Positions 9,470-20,960 of a DNA stretch of 64,000 nt are shown here, one piece after another; positions within the stretch are counted from its first letter, which is position 1, and each line of letters opens with the position of its first letter. Under the pieces are notes generated by a model that saw only the letters and a program-made list of their open reading frames with translations, did not search any database and was not told where the DNA came from. The translations under genes were made by a program, and so were the position numbers. This stretch comes from Plectrocnemia conspersa (taxonomy: Eukaryota; Arthropoda; Insecta; Trichoptera; Polycentropodidae). The DNA lies in the NCBI GenBank assembly GCA_009617715.1, contig VTFK01000208.1, forward strand, positions 310,001 to 374,000, written 5' to 3'.

Positions 9470-10789
9470 ACGTTAATATCTTCGCCATGCCGGACATATG
9501 TTCGAGTCACCCGAGACCTTGTGTTTAGATATACTTGACGATATCAGACTCCTGATCTGGCTCATATAATTCGTTGTTGTATCGACGACGCCAAGTACCC
9601 GAGTAGGTCCAAAAATCTCTACACCGAATGTAATTTTATTGATGTATAAAAATTGATGAAAGTCAATTATAAATACAAAATTTCTTTACATTATTGATTT
9701 ACAAAAATATGAAATAGGATCTGAAGAATAAATACCTCTTTGCTGCTCATAATAAATAAAAGTAATAATAAAAATTTCGAAAATTTTACTCATGTACTAA
9801 TATTTCTCTATAAGAAAATGCTTAGAAATAATTACCAGCGCATCGTAAATATTTTGGATGTTTTTATAATAATCAACTATATTTCTTAAAGAAAATTTAG
9901 AGATTCAATTAGCTGTGCAGCCATTATTCTCTTTAAATATAATAATTATTATTTTTTTTAAAACAGGATAAATATCAATTTTAAAAATATAATACTAATA
10001 ACAAAATAATCCACTAAAAAATACATTGCATAATTTAAGCAAGTAGTAACAGACAAAATTACTAAAAATCTCATTAGGGAACTAAAGAATTTCACTGAAA
10101 ATATGTTTTTATCGTTTTTATGGAACATAAATTAAGGCTTTTTTATGTCAAAGCAATTTACTCTTTTTACATTTTTATTTCATGAATATTAACTCCTAGT
10201 TTGCACCTCTTGAAATTGAATGCATGTTTCATTGTTGGAGCGAAGTTCAAAAAATGACTGCAAACCTTTTTGTTTGTTATTCTAGTAAAAAATAAAACTT
10301 ATTACATTTTTGTGAAAAATGTAATAAGTTATATTTTACCCCCTACCCTACACCCTATATTATATTTTTTACCCCGTTTGGGGTAATTGACTGCCATTCC
10401 TGGATTATTATGTACTTCTGAATGACTTTTTCAAAAGTAAGCGTGCGACAGCATTGGCTTGTCTCAGCCGGTTGAAAGAATCAAAATCATCTTGAGTTTT
10501 TATTATAGCCAGCGTTGCACTTTTTTCATTGTTAATTTGATGAATTTGCATAGAATTATTTATTTTGCTAATATAGCTAATTATTTATATACTAAACAAA
10601 TATAATCCAAGCCTACATATAAAACTTAATATAAGCATAAACAGAATATAAAAAAATACTTAATGCACAAAGTTTCTTTGTTCCATTAAGGAAACCTGCT
10701 ACATTTTTCTTTTTGTGGATTGTCTTAGGAATATTAATTATTAATTGAAATATAAATTGTTTATTAATGTTTTTCTCCCATTTATATAG
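9470..10789. other. Intron 1 of r2d2 (inferred), no gene seen
   Basis: A+T-rich with no coding potential. It contains a perfect 16-bp inverted repeat at 10296-10330 and ends in a pyrimidine tract and acceptor (ATATAG) at 10789. Confidence 0.45.
10296..10330. repeat. Perfect 16-bp inverted repeat with 3-nt loop
   Basis: AACTTATTACATTTTT is followed by GTG and its exact reverse complement. It lies in presumed r2d2 intron 1. It may be a palindromic MITE core or a cruciform-prone site. Confidence 0.8.
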
Positions 10790-13700
10790 ATGACGGGTAA
10801 AACACCCATAATGGTGTTGCAAGAGTACGCCGTTAAACACAGCGAAACTCCTATCTATAATTTTTTGGAGCAAACGACGCCTGGTGAATTTCAATGCAAT
10901 GTTCACATTTGTCAACGATTCGCTGTCGGCAAAGCCAGAACAAAAAAAGAAGCCAAGCAGTTGGCCGCTGAATTGATGTTAAAAAAACTACAGAGCGCAG
11001 GAAAATACACGCCAACTCCCGATCTCAACTACAGCCTTCCGAAAGACAAAGTCCAATCTACGGAAGCAGTAATACCCACTAATAATGTTGGGAAACTACA
11101 GGTATTATTTAAATTTGAATTAACAATCAAATTTGTTATACGTCTATTAACCCTTTGACCGCGGATAGCATCTATAGATGCCATCAAGAAAATCGCCGGT
11201 ATGCATTGGGCACCAAAAGGTGCCATGAACCTTTGAGCATTGTAATATGGTTATTTTATATATTTAAAAACATTTTAATTTTTTGAACTCAAATATTTCA
11301 AGAATTTATGGCATAAATGGGTTCTCCCAACACACAATAGCAAAGTGCGAAATGGCATGCAAAAATATCAGCTGCTGTAAAGGGTTAAAAAAAAACGGAG
11401 AGCTGACTTAACTGACGATAAACCACGTATGTAAAAGTAGTGTGACAACTGTTTTAACTTTTCGATAATATAGTTAATAAAAGTTTAATCTTACATATAA
11501 AAGGTTTTTAAAACACTAGCAAATGCGATGAAAATATGCTCTGGTATGATGCTTGGCGGACGCTGATGATTCATATATAACCATCTAGGCCAGGGGTTCC
11601 CAACCCCGTGCCCGCGGGCGCCATGGCGCCATGGCGCCCGCCACTATTCGACCGCAATAGAATTTTTTTCACAAACACTAATTAAAAATTTAAATTATTT
11701 TTAATTATTTGTTAAGCCCCTACTACACTCTCTCGAAGTTGTCCGAACCGAAGCTACAACTGAAATCGGCCGAGATCGCCGACTTTTTTTCCGATTATAG
11801 CTCCTGTAAGTGGCAAAAAAGGAATCTTTGACGAGTCAGGTGGTGCCCGCCGCCCTACCGATATTGTAAAATGCGCTCTAGGATACAAACAGGTTGGGAA
11901 CCCCTGATCTAGGCCAATTGCTCCCAACCATTTTTTACTTGCATTAAAAAAATGTTTGTATTTTGTGTAGTTAATTTGTTGTAACAATGAATAAATAGAA
12001 TTGCAGCAGCAGTCGTAATAAGCTCTGTTTGATGAAGTTTTTAAAAAATGTTTAATTGTGAAGGCGTAGTTAAGATGTGCTCGTTGCTTAGTTCTACTTT
12101 TCTATTATCTTGCCACACTGCTGCTCTTATAAATTGTTTGATAAAAATTCAAAGTAATTATAAAATGCATGTAACATGTTTAGTATTTATACTCAAAAGA
12201 TAATTATAATGAAATACGGTTATCTATTAACTGATCCATATCTAACCTTAAATGATATATAAAATTATTTAAAATTAAGATATGATTGCTCATTATATTG
12301 ACTTTGATTAACCAATGAGCGTTGAATTTACTGAAACGAAGATGACACCACTGCCACAGATGCCACGCGTCAAACGTGTTTTATCAGACTGATTGACTCT
12401 TTTGAACACCAGCAACACAAGTGAGAAAGATGGGAAATGAAACAGAATAAGAAAACAGTGAAAAGTTTACTAATAAATACATCACGCAGTTTGTGTAATT
12501 AGGAAGGAAGGTTTCAGCACATTACTCAACGTAGAATTTTTTTCAAAGTAAAATTATTTGTATATTTTTAGAATATAATAAGAAATAAACTTTTATGTTT
12601 AATATAATGTATAAGTTCCGTACGTTCACAATTATTGATTCATCTTTTCCATACCCCATAGCAATCAAACGCATACTCTGGGTTGGGAATCACTGGTCTA
12701 GCCCACTCTGCTTTCCATGTGCAAATTTCTTTATGCTCTAGTTCAAACACGCCATAGAAACGAACACTTGACCCAATACTCTGTTACGATGCACTACGAG
12801 AGCAAAAGAAAATGTTCTTTATTAATTTATATTTAAAATGACTTAGACATAATTCATATAAATAATAATTTTAAATTCTTTACTTTAATGAATTTTCTTT
12901 AGTTTCGCCAAGCTAGAATTAATAACATATACTGAACACGCTAAATCAAATAGCTGTTTATATTTATTTAAAAATCTAACAATTTAAAATATGTATTCTC
13001 TTTCTATTTAATTTTCTTGCTCTAATTTTATTCCTGTATTTTACACCGGCAGCATAACATGCTGAAAATTGAAAGTTTTTCCCTACTGCTGTAACTCTTG
13101 ATGTATAAAGAGTTTGAAGCAAACTTGCAGTCACATTTGCTTTACTTATCTTTGACGATGTTCTACCAGAACACACACTGATAGTTAACTAGAATCAAGT
13201 TTTTTTATTTTTTTTTGTCAAATATGTTTTTTATTTTTCAAGACTGTTAGTTCTTCAAAGATTATCGATTACTCATCTAAACATGATTATTTTTTTAAAC
13301 AAGTTTTTGTTTTTTATTTACCGGAGTACATTATGACGCATTTATATTTTTGTTTATATTTACTTTATAGGACATGTGCGTGGAATATTCTATGTCCTCT
13401 CCGGAATATGACTTATTGTCCGAATCTGGTCCACCTCACAGCAAAATATTTACTGTGAAATGTAAAGTGGCATCCATCGAGCAAACGGCTATGGCATCTA
13501 CCAAAAAAAATGCCAGACAATTAGCAGCCGGCAAAGTATTGGAATATTTCAGCACTCATGCTCCTAAAAGAATCACCGATATTGAGGTATTATGTCCTAA
13601 AATATGAGAATTTTATCGTCACCGATTTATTGTACAAACGTATCGCTTAAAAAGGAACAAGAGGCTCAAATCGCAAGGATGTCCGATGTGGCTGCAGAAA

Positions 13701-14121
13701 AGTACAATAATATGGATAACCCTACAACTTGGAGACCGAAACTAGGTCAAGTGATATCTGAGTATCATTTGGCATTTAGTAATTCTTTAAGTCAGTCGAC
13801 AGGATACTGAATATATTTCTATTGTTTTATTTTGTTTTCACACTTGACCAATTTTCAGGTAAAGAGCAACGTGAAGACTTAGAAAGACGATTGCCCGAGA
13901 CTGGCCTCGATCCGATCGTGAAATGCGAATCAATCCTGGAATCGTTAGAATTAAGTTTCACATGGACAACTTTACCATCTAAAAATGCTACCATAATCAG
14001 ATGTTTAAATGTGCCACACGCAAATCCCCCCATTTGTATGATAGCATTGGGAAAAACGGACTTGGAAGCGAAAAGAAAAGCTGCAGATGATCTTATAAAG
14101 TACATTATAACTGTACTGTAA
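10790..14121 (+). CDS. r2d2: dsRNA-binding protein, R2D2-like (siRNA pathway, Dicer-2 partner)
   Basis: R2D2 binds siRNA duplexes with Dicer-2 and loads them onto Argonaute-2 in the cytoplasm. Four exons read in phase: 10790-11101, 13371-13586, 13655-13778 and 13859-14121, 304 residues with the stop. Domain 1 (residues about 5-68) starts TPIMVLQEYAVKHSETPIYN and ends KARTKKEAKQLAAELM. Domain 2 (about 105-172) has CVEYSMSSPEYDL and STKKNARQLAAGKVLEYF. A degenerate third dsRBD-like domain closes the protein (LGKTDLEAKRKAADDLIKYI). The linker with TTWRPKLGQVISEYHLAF and the short length favour R2D2 over Loquacious/TARBP2; Loquacious remains the alternative. The ATG sits exactly at an acceptor (10789). 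The 13587-13654 intron is only 68 nt and its acceptor (AAAAAG) is weak, so that junction is the least certain. Exons 3 and 4 join at A/GT, giving AFS/KEQ. Confidence 0.82.
11151..11384. mobile_element. piggyBac-type MITE (234 bp)
   Basis: Flanked by TTAA on both sides (11147-11150 and 11385-11388). The termini are CCCTTTGACCGC and, at the right end reversed, CCCTTTACAGCAGC. TTAA target choice with CCC...GGG ends is diagnostic of the piggyBac superfamily. It has no ORF and lies in the large r2d2 intron. Confidence 0.8.
11591..11906. mobile_element. hAT MITE with perfect 8-bp target duplication (316 bp)
   Basis: Perfect 15-bp terminal inverted repeats (CAGGGGTTCCCAACC) and an exact 8-bp duplication ATCTAGGC at 11583-11590 and 11907-11914. 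Inside, about 11720-11790 is homologous to the left end of the 57485-58567 transposon, so this element contains a fragment of another family. Confidence 0.92.
11915..12695. mobile_element. Second hAT-like non-autonomous element abutting the first (781 bp)
   Basis: Ends CAATTGCTCCCAACC on the left and, reversed from the right, CAGTGATTCCCAACC. The flanks are ATCTAGGC and GTCTAGCC, matching at 6 of 8 bases. It starts immediately after the target duplication of the preceding element, so the two insertions used the same target. No transposase ORF is seen. Confidence 0.6.
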
Positions 14122-15699
14122 GATACTGATTTATAAAAATTCCATATTTCTTAATGAAATTAGTCTTATCAAACCAAATCATATAACGTATTAAGTGTAA
14201 CTTAAGAATAACATATATAAATTTTGTTTTTTATTAATCTTTTGTACTGTTTATATGTAGTTTTTAAAAGTAAATAATGATTTTTCGACTTAAAAAATTG
14301 ATACTCTATGTGTGTGATTTATATAAATAAATATTATTAACAGAAGATTTATTTTTATTCCTTACATTCATATGAACCGATTTGTGGACAGATATTTATT
14401 TTACTATTATAGATAGAACATTCTATTGAATATTTTAGTTGTTAATATGAAATAAATTTTTCACATGCTTCTGTTAACATATCAACTTAGCTTTGACATT
14501 TAAAGAAATTGGGCAAAAGTGGCCTATGGACCAATGGAGACGAATTATATACCATTTAAAAAAACTAATCAAGACTTAATTTTTTTATTTTGACACCATC
14601 AATATATTACCTACAAAAATGAAAATATTCAAACTTAAACATTACATAACATAACGGGACGGAGTGGAACGGAGCGATAGGGTTTATTCTGTTGCGTTGC
14701 AAGTAGTGACATGCGTCTGCGCAGTTTTTCATCGTTTATCGTGAATTTTTATGTATTTTTCGATTACCTACCTATTGATAACTTAAGCTTTGACGTTTCA
14801 CCAACGTTTCCATTGCTCTCACGGCCACGTAAATTAGAAGTTGTAAAAGTAATAATCGTCTTATTTATTTACCTACCCGTATCAACCCATGTCTTATGGT
14901 AAAAAGAAATATGATTTTCTCAAAATCCTCGGCGCATACTTTGATATACATTTCTATGAATATAGAGTTATTGTCCACTAACAAAAATAGCATACTCTCA
15001 TCTGTACTTGTTCATAGGTCACTTTCCAAACAAATTTATGACTAGATTACAACAGTAGAGATAGCAAATTTACACTTAAAATATTAAATAAAACGCTGCA
15101 TGAGTAAATGTACATTTCTTATACAAAAATATCATTTAAAATTAAAATTAAAATATATTGCTGCGTGTCAAAATGGAGGTATTTGATTTTGATTATTGTT
15201 TTTTTACAAATATAACTTGAGTAATGATTTATTCGTGTACTATATGATGGATGTTTTCTATAGTTTTATTGGTTATTTCCCTATTAACAGTAATGAGTGC
15301 TTTTACCTATTCGTGAAAAAATACACTGCGCTACACGAATTAATGAAAACATATGTCGTTTTCAAACTAAAATAAAAATACAATAACAGATTGAAGTATT
15401 TTTTTTCCAATAAAAGAAAAATAAGTTCTTATTTTCACATCTGTAGTATGTTTACATTATTTCAGATAAATTTCAAATATAAATTATTGAAAATTAGTAT
15501 TAAATCGTAAAATTATTTGTCATAAAATTATCTAAAGAAAGGGAGGCCAAGAAAGGCATTTTTTGTTTAATTTGATCTGAAGTATAATTTCTTTGCAGTG
15601 CATAAAAATTAAAATCAATATGGTATAAGTCTCCTGTCTGATCGTAAACATGGATAGATAACTGCTTCTGAAAATTTTTAGTCAAATTTGAATGTACAA
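14122..15699. other. r2d2 3' UTR and intergenic DNA
   Basis: AATAAA motifs near 14324 and 14450 are plausible polyadenylation signals for r2d2. A GC-richer patch at about 14655-14730 (repeated GGGACGGAG-like words) resembles a transposon end but could not be assigned. The rest is A+T-rich with no supported gene. Confidence 0.45.
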
Positions 15700-17260
15700 C
15701 ATTTATTATACTGAACACCTGGACGGTTCTGCTCGCGGAGGAAGTGCAGTATTCTAATAAAAACTTCTTTAAAACACTACGAGAAACCAAAATACAAGAA
15801 CATTATTTTCAAGCCACCAGTGTCAAAGCCGAAGACAGCATAGGGCTAATAAATTTATAGCTATATATAGCCCTCCTAAGCCTCAAATTATGCAAAAGCA
15901 ATACACAGACTTCTTCAAACCACTGGGAAGCAGAACTTTCGTCGGAGATGATTTTAACGCCAAAAATCCTCGAATAACAACAGCCTATAAGGAGCCTACA
16001 TACTGGCTTTCGGATCGCAAAAAAACTGGTTAACTTTACTGTATTAAAAGTAATCCCAGAATTATTTAATGGCTGAATCGAATCTTGACTTATCACACTA
16101 AATTATAGCATAGTTATAAAACCCAACGCACAAATTCTGCACGATAAAAACACTAATAAAAACAGTACAAATTAATCAATCCAGGAATATTTAAAGAATT
16201 CAACGCCACTGAAGCTACAGATTACTCTTATGCAAAGTAACGAATAGAATAAATAAGTCTCAACAATTTATACCACCGGTCAGACTATTTAATGAGAAAT
16301 GGGCTAGAGAAAACAAGGAAATAGCTAAAGAATTTGCTGAAACCTTCCTCTCAGGGAAATGACTATTAAGCTCACCTCTTCAACTTGACTTGCCAATTAG
16401 GAATTTCACTCTTAAAGAAGTTCAATCTATTATTATTAAATAAGCTGTATATTAAAAAGGCACTGGGATATGATTCGATTGTAGCGTATGTGTTTTTTGA
16501 AGGCTATTTAATTAAACGACCTTTTTTGGAAAGCTGGCGGGGACGCGGCGTGCTAGGCCTTGGTCATGGCGAGAGAGAGAGAGAATGTGTTGTCAGTTGT
16601 TAAAAACCACCCGCTCCTCAAGTTGAGCGGTGGTGTAGCAGCACTGGAACTGTCAGAACGCCGCCACACGATAAATGAAAGAATTATGAAGGAACTACCG
16701 ATAAAGACAAAATGACCATTTTATATAATACAGCAAGCATACTCAACTACTTCCCAACCCTATAAAAGGTGGCTCAATAATTCTACTACCTACTAAACGT
16801 TGGACGTCGTATAATACAGGGCTATAAGTTTTCTTCCGATAATGTTAAAGATATAAGAAAGACTAATATTAAAAATAATACAAGCCATAATTTAAAAAAA
16901 AAATCACTCTCAATCACCGATTAGATTTTAGGAATCAACACTTCACAATCAAACAAAGTCACAAACTTTGAAATGGAGGGAAAAAAATGTGATGGTGTGT
17001 TTTTGAATATAAGTCTATAAAATCAAGCGATAATTGCCTCATATTTTCTTAAAATATTTAAATCATAAATTATGTTTCGGATTTAGGGAGGGTAAAAGTT
17101 TCATGAAAAACCTGTCACATATTTTATGAAAACCATCTAGGACAATATTTTTCAAAAGAAAAATTAAAATGAAATAAACAAAGACGTAGTGGATGCCAAT
17201 TTAAGATAATATAATTATGTTCTCGATAATGGATTTCTAAATTAAAAAAGGTAGACAATT
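15700..17260 (+). pseudogene. Decayed jockey-clade retrotransposon (EN-RT relic)
   Basis: In broken plus-strand frames the endonuclease and reverse transcriptase can be followed. SARGGSAVF is near 15730, AIYSPPKPQIMQKQYTDFF near 15860, and VGDDFNAKNPR near 15950 (compare GDFNAKH). PIRNFTLKEVQSIIIK then KKALGYDSI are near 16400-16490. MKELPIK is near 16690, followed by remnants of the block that aligns with YRPISLLP, and FEMEGKKCDGVFL is near 16990. Many stops and frameshifts are present, so it is dead. About 16496-16682 is a GC-richer insert with a (GA)n run that interrupts the RT domain and belongs to another, unidentified repeat. Confidence 0.65.
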
Positions 17261-17453
17261 TAAATGAGAAATATAAATAATAATTATTCTTTAAAAGGAA
17301 TTATTTGCGCATTACTGCGACCATTGGTCCGAAAAGTGAACACCTTATAAATAACTATGAAAATAATTAAAAAGATTAGGCTTACATTAGTTTTATAGAA
17401 TAGAGTATTTATTTAAATGTACATATCTGTTAAAATAATCGAGTGTTAAAAAA
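17261..17453. other. Upstream flank of NAT1
   Basis: A+T-rich DNA directly before the GC-rich first exon of NAT1, and therefore the likely core promoter. No TATA box or initiator can be assigned with confidence. Confidence 0.35.
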
Positions 17454-17588
17454 TAACGGTTCATCGGCGATTTTTTTCGAGTCGGTCGGCGGAGACCAAG
17501 CGTCCAGGAGTCCAGGCGGGCCGGCGTCGCCATCGTCGCGCAGGGGAAGTCGGAGAGTGGTCGCGGCGGTGCGTTCCACGCCAGCAAG

Positions 17589-20500
17589 ACGGAGAGCCCC
17601 AGGCAAGAGGGGCCAGTTGTTCGTGTCTCGGAGAGGGCTCCTGTCCTCTCCGCCAAGCGACGCTGGGTCCCGCCCTCAACGCTAAAGCATCAGGATGCCC
17701 TCGCTTTTGAGTCGGAGAACGATCCTATCTTTCGAAAGGTAAACTTGTAATGTAAGATGATGAAGCGATCGGCCGTGTCGGTGTTGTCACTCGCCCCTTT
17801 GTCCCCTTGCAGGTTCGAGGTCTCCTCAATAAACTCACGCCCGAAAAATTTCAAAAGTTGAGCGATGACCTGCTGAGCATCGGCCTCAACACCGAGACCA
17901 TCATCAGGGGCGTCATCATCCTCATCTTCGACAAGGCCTTAGACGAGCCCAATTACTCGTCTATGTATGCGCAGCTCTGCAAGAGACTAGCAGAAGAAGT
18001 ACCCAACTTCGAGAAAGAGAGCCAAAGCTGCACGTTCGACATTCTCCTCTTGAACAAGTGCCGAAGCGAGTTCGAAAACAGATCCGCCGTCACCAACACC
18101 TTCGATCAACATGGAGGTACGCTGTCTCCCGAGGACGAGGAGCGACGCTACGTCGCCAAATCCAAGATGCTGGGAAACATCAAGTTCATCGGCGAGCTGG
18201 CCAAACTGGAGATCCTGCCCGAGAGCATCGTGCGCAAGTGCATCTTGCAGCTGCTGGAGAAGTCGAGGCAGGCGCTCGACCAGCAAGACTTGGAGTGCCT
18301 GGCGCAGTTGTTCAGAACCTGCGGCCGCATCCTGGACACGGAGAGGGGGAGGGGCCTCATGGATCAGTACTTTGAACGTATGGACATATTATCCAAGTGC
18401 GAAAAGCTGACCCCGCGCATCCGATTCATGTTGCGCGACCTGATCGATTTGAGAAAAAACGGATGGGTGCCAAGAAAGGCGGTCGCCGCCGAGGGGCCAG
18501 TGCCCATTCAGCAGCTGAGCAGGGACGACGACTTGCGTTCCGGTTACGGAGGACGCGGCGGCGGATCGGATCGATCTCGCCAGCAGAACCACAACTCCGT
18601 CGCCGGGGACTCGCTGTTCCGATCCAGCTTGAAGACCAGAGCGGGAATGGACGACATCATGCTCTCTCCTCTCTCCTTCAACTCGTCGTCCGATAATCTC
18701 ATTCACCTTCCTTCTCACCACGATAAATATCAGTAAGTCTCTTCGAATTTTATTTAATAAGCCGCTTTCGATCCGTTCATTCCACCGATATCCTCGTCGT
18801 TTTAGATTCGGATCCAACGGGTACGGCAGCAGTAGAAGCGAAGGTCGCGACGGTTTCCGAGGTCGCAACCAGCAAGGCAGCTTCGGAAATTTCAATCAGC
18901 GACAACCAGGCGTCGGCTTTAATAAACATCCGAGCAATAACGGTATTTATTCAATTTTTCTAATTTATCCTTCTAGCGATAGTTCGCTCGGAGTGATTGT
19001 GTTTTTATGTATATTTTAGTTGGCGCCAAAGATCTAGCGCCTCGTTTCAAAAAGAGTATGGCATTGCCCGGCGCCGTGGAAGATTTGCAAATGAGGCCGG
19101 CGGCCAATTCGTTGCTTTATAAAGCCAACAATCTCAAACCCCAATCTCTGCCTCTCCAGCCTCAATCAGGTAGTTTCGCAGACGAGTTGTTTTTATCGTT
19201 GTCGATCGGTAGTTGAAAATTACCACGGTATCGTTTTAGGCGGTTTGAGACCGAATTCTAATAGCGGAGGCGATTTCTTATCAGGTCCTCCGAAGTCGTC
19301 CGCCGCTAACTTACAGCCCGGATCGCTGCTCAAAGAATCTGCCATCACCATTAAGCAAGCGCAAGACAAAGCCAGCAAGATGAAGAAGGACAAGGTCTCC
19401 GTTTTTTCGGTTCGCTTCGTCGAGTCGTTTGAAAATATTTTTAACGCTCATTTTTCTACAGGGACCGAATAGGGAAGAGGTGTTGAAAAAGGTAACCGGT
19501 ATTTTAGACGATCTCACGAAAGAAGACGAAGCGTCTCAAGAAGAGAAGCCCGCTGATGAAAAATTGCCAGAAGATCCGATATCGATAGCTTTGGAGGCAT
19601 ATAATAATATCAAAGTTCCCGATAAAGTCGTCAAAGACGTACCGTTTACTGTACTTAATTACGCTCTGGAAAAATCAGGTAAGCTTTTTTTTTAATTCCG
19701 CTCGCTAGCATAAGCCGTTATACATTTTTTATTTTATATGCTAATTTTACAGATACTCAGGCGGAGAAATGTGTCGAATTTTTAATGACATTAAAGAAGG
19801 CGTCTTTGCTTACTACGATCGTATGCACTGACGGTTTTCGATCGCTCGCTGCGGTCATTTCTCAACGCGAAGCGTCGACTCCTCGTATCGGAACGGCTGT
19901 GGCTCAGCTGTTGACTAATTCGATGCAACAGGTCTGCGACCGTCGATAACGAGATATATTTTACGTCCGACGAAATAGGAATACTAATTGCGAATTTTAA
20001 TTCATAGGGACTGATCATGCTCGCCGAGATAGCCGCTATAACCGAAAACGGAACTCATTATCCGCTGTTCTTGCTCGTTCTGCAGCAGTTGAACAAAACC
20101 TTGGGCAAGCAAGCTCTCACCGAGTCGTACAACAGCAGCAAGGTAATATAAACGTACGATAAGTTAAGGAATTAATTAATAATAAATGTCGTTTTATCAG
20201 GTTAACTTGATGTCGTTGTTGCCGGCGAGCGAACGCACTAAGGAGCGACTCGCCGAAATTCTAGAAGAGCGCAGCTTGTCGTTCTTGTTCCCCCTGTTGC
20301 GCATACAAGCCGAATTATCGAAGCAGTTGCAGGCCGATCCTAATCCGAATCAATTCTACAAATGGATCAAGGAAAATCTGGACGCTCCGTATCATTCCGA
20401 TCCCGGTTTTATCAACGCGCTCGTCACCGTGTTGATTAAATACATCACTCAGGTATTTGCCAAGTCTTTTATGCGCTCTCTTAAATAAGCTCGCCGCTAA

Positions 20501-20960
20501 TCGAATTTTTTAAAACAGGAGGTGACCGCGACGCCCGGAGCGCCCGTCGGCGACAAAGCTGTCGCTCTGACGGAAAAAGAGTGCGCTCTTCTCGCGCGAT
20601 ACACTCCAGTCTTACGATCTTTCCTACACCAGAATCTCCAACTTCAGCTTATGGCTCTTCATTCGTTGCAAGCTTATTGTTATTCTCTCAACTTTCCCAA
20701 AGGCTAGTAGATCTCTTGTTTTACTATAATATAAAAATGCTCAATGTGATTTTTGACTCTCGATTTTATTTCTAGGAATGTTATTAAAATGGTTTATGGC
20801 ATTATACGATTCTGAGATTTGCGAGGAGGATGCGTTTTTCATGTGGAAAGAAGATATCACCGACGCTTATCCGGGAAAAGGAAACGCACTGTTCCAAGTT
20901 AACAGTTGGCTTGTCTGGTTACAAAATGCCGAGAGTGATTCAGATGAGACTGACGAATAA
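17589..20960 (+). CDS. NAT1: eIF4G2 / NAT1 / DAP5 (p97) translation factor, non-AUG start
   Basis: An eIF4G-related factor without the eIF4E- and PABP-binding N terminus; it supports cap-independent and alternative initiation by binding eIF4A and eIF3. Eleven exons: ?-17738, 17813-18732, 18806-18942, 19020-19169, 19240-19394, 19462-19678, 19753-19931, 20008-20142, 20201-20452, 20519-20702 and 20776-20960; about 887 residues from 17589, near the human 907. MIF4G begins PIFRKVRGLLNKLTPEKF and contains KMLGNIKFIGELAK, RGLMDQYFERM and WVPRKAV. MA3 lies about residues 510-690. The C-terminal W2/eIF5C domain has NFPKGMLLKW, MWKEDITDAYPGKG and LFQVNSWLVWLQ, with an acidic tail (ESDSDETDE). Exon 1 is GC-rich and open from a TAA at 17454 but has no in-frame ATG or GTG. 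17589 is an ACG with A at -3 and G at +4, given as a candidate start only. The intron after 20702 starts with GC. Confidence 0.93.

Noticed and set aside
12976..13176. 66-codon minus ORF in the r2d2 intron as a nested gene
   Set aside because: No recognisable domain and no splice or promoter context; ORFs of this size are expected by chance.
17443..17685. 80-codon ORF starting with ATG in the GC-rich NAT1 first exon
   Set aside because: It is in a different frame from the conserved NAT1 reading (KRRWVPPSTLKHQDAL...PIFRK) and ends before the donor. It is most likely a chance product of CG-rich sequence, or at most an upstream ORF.
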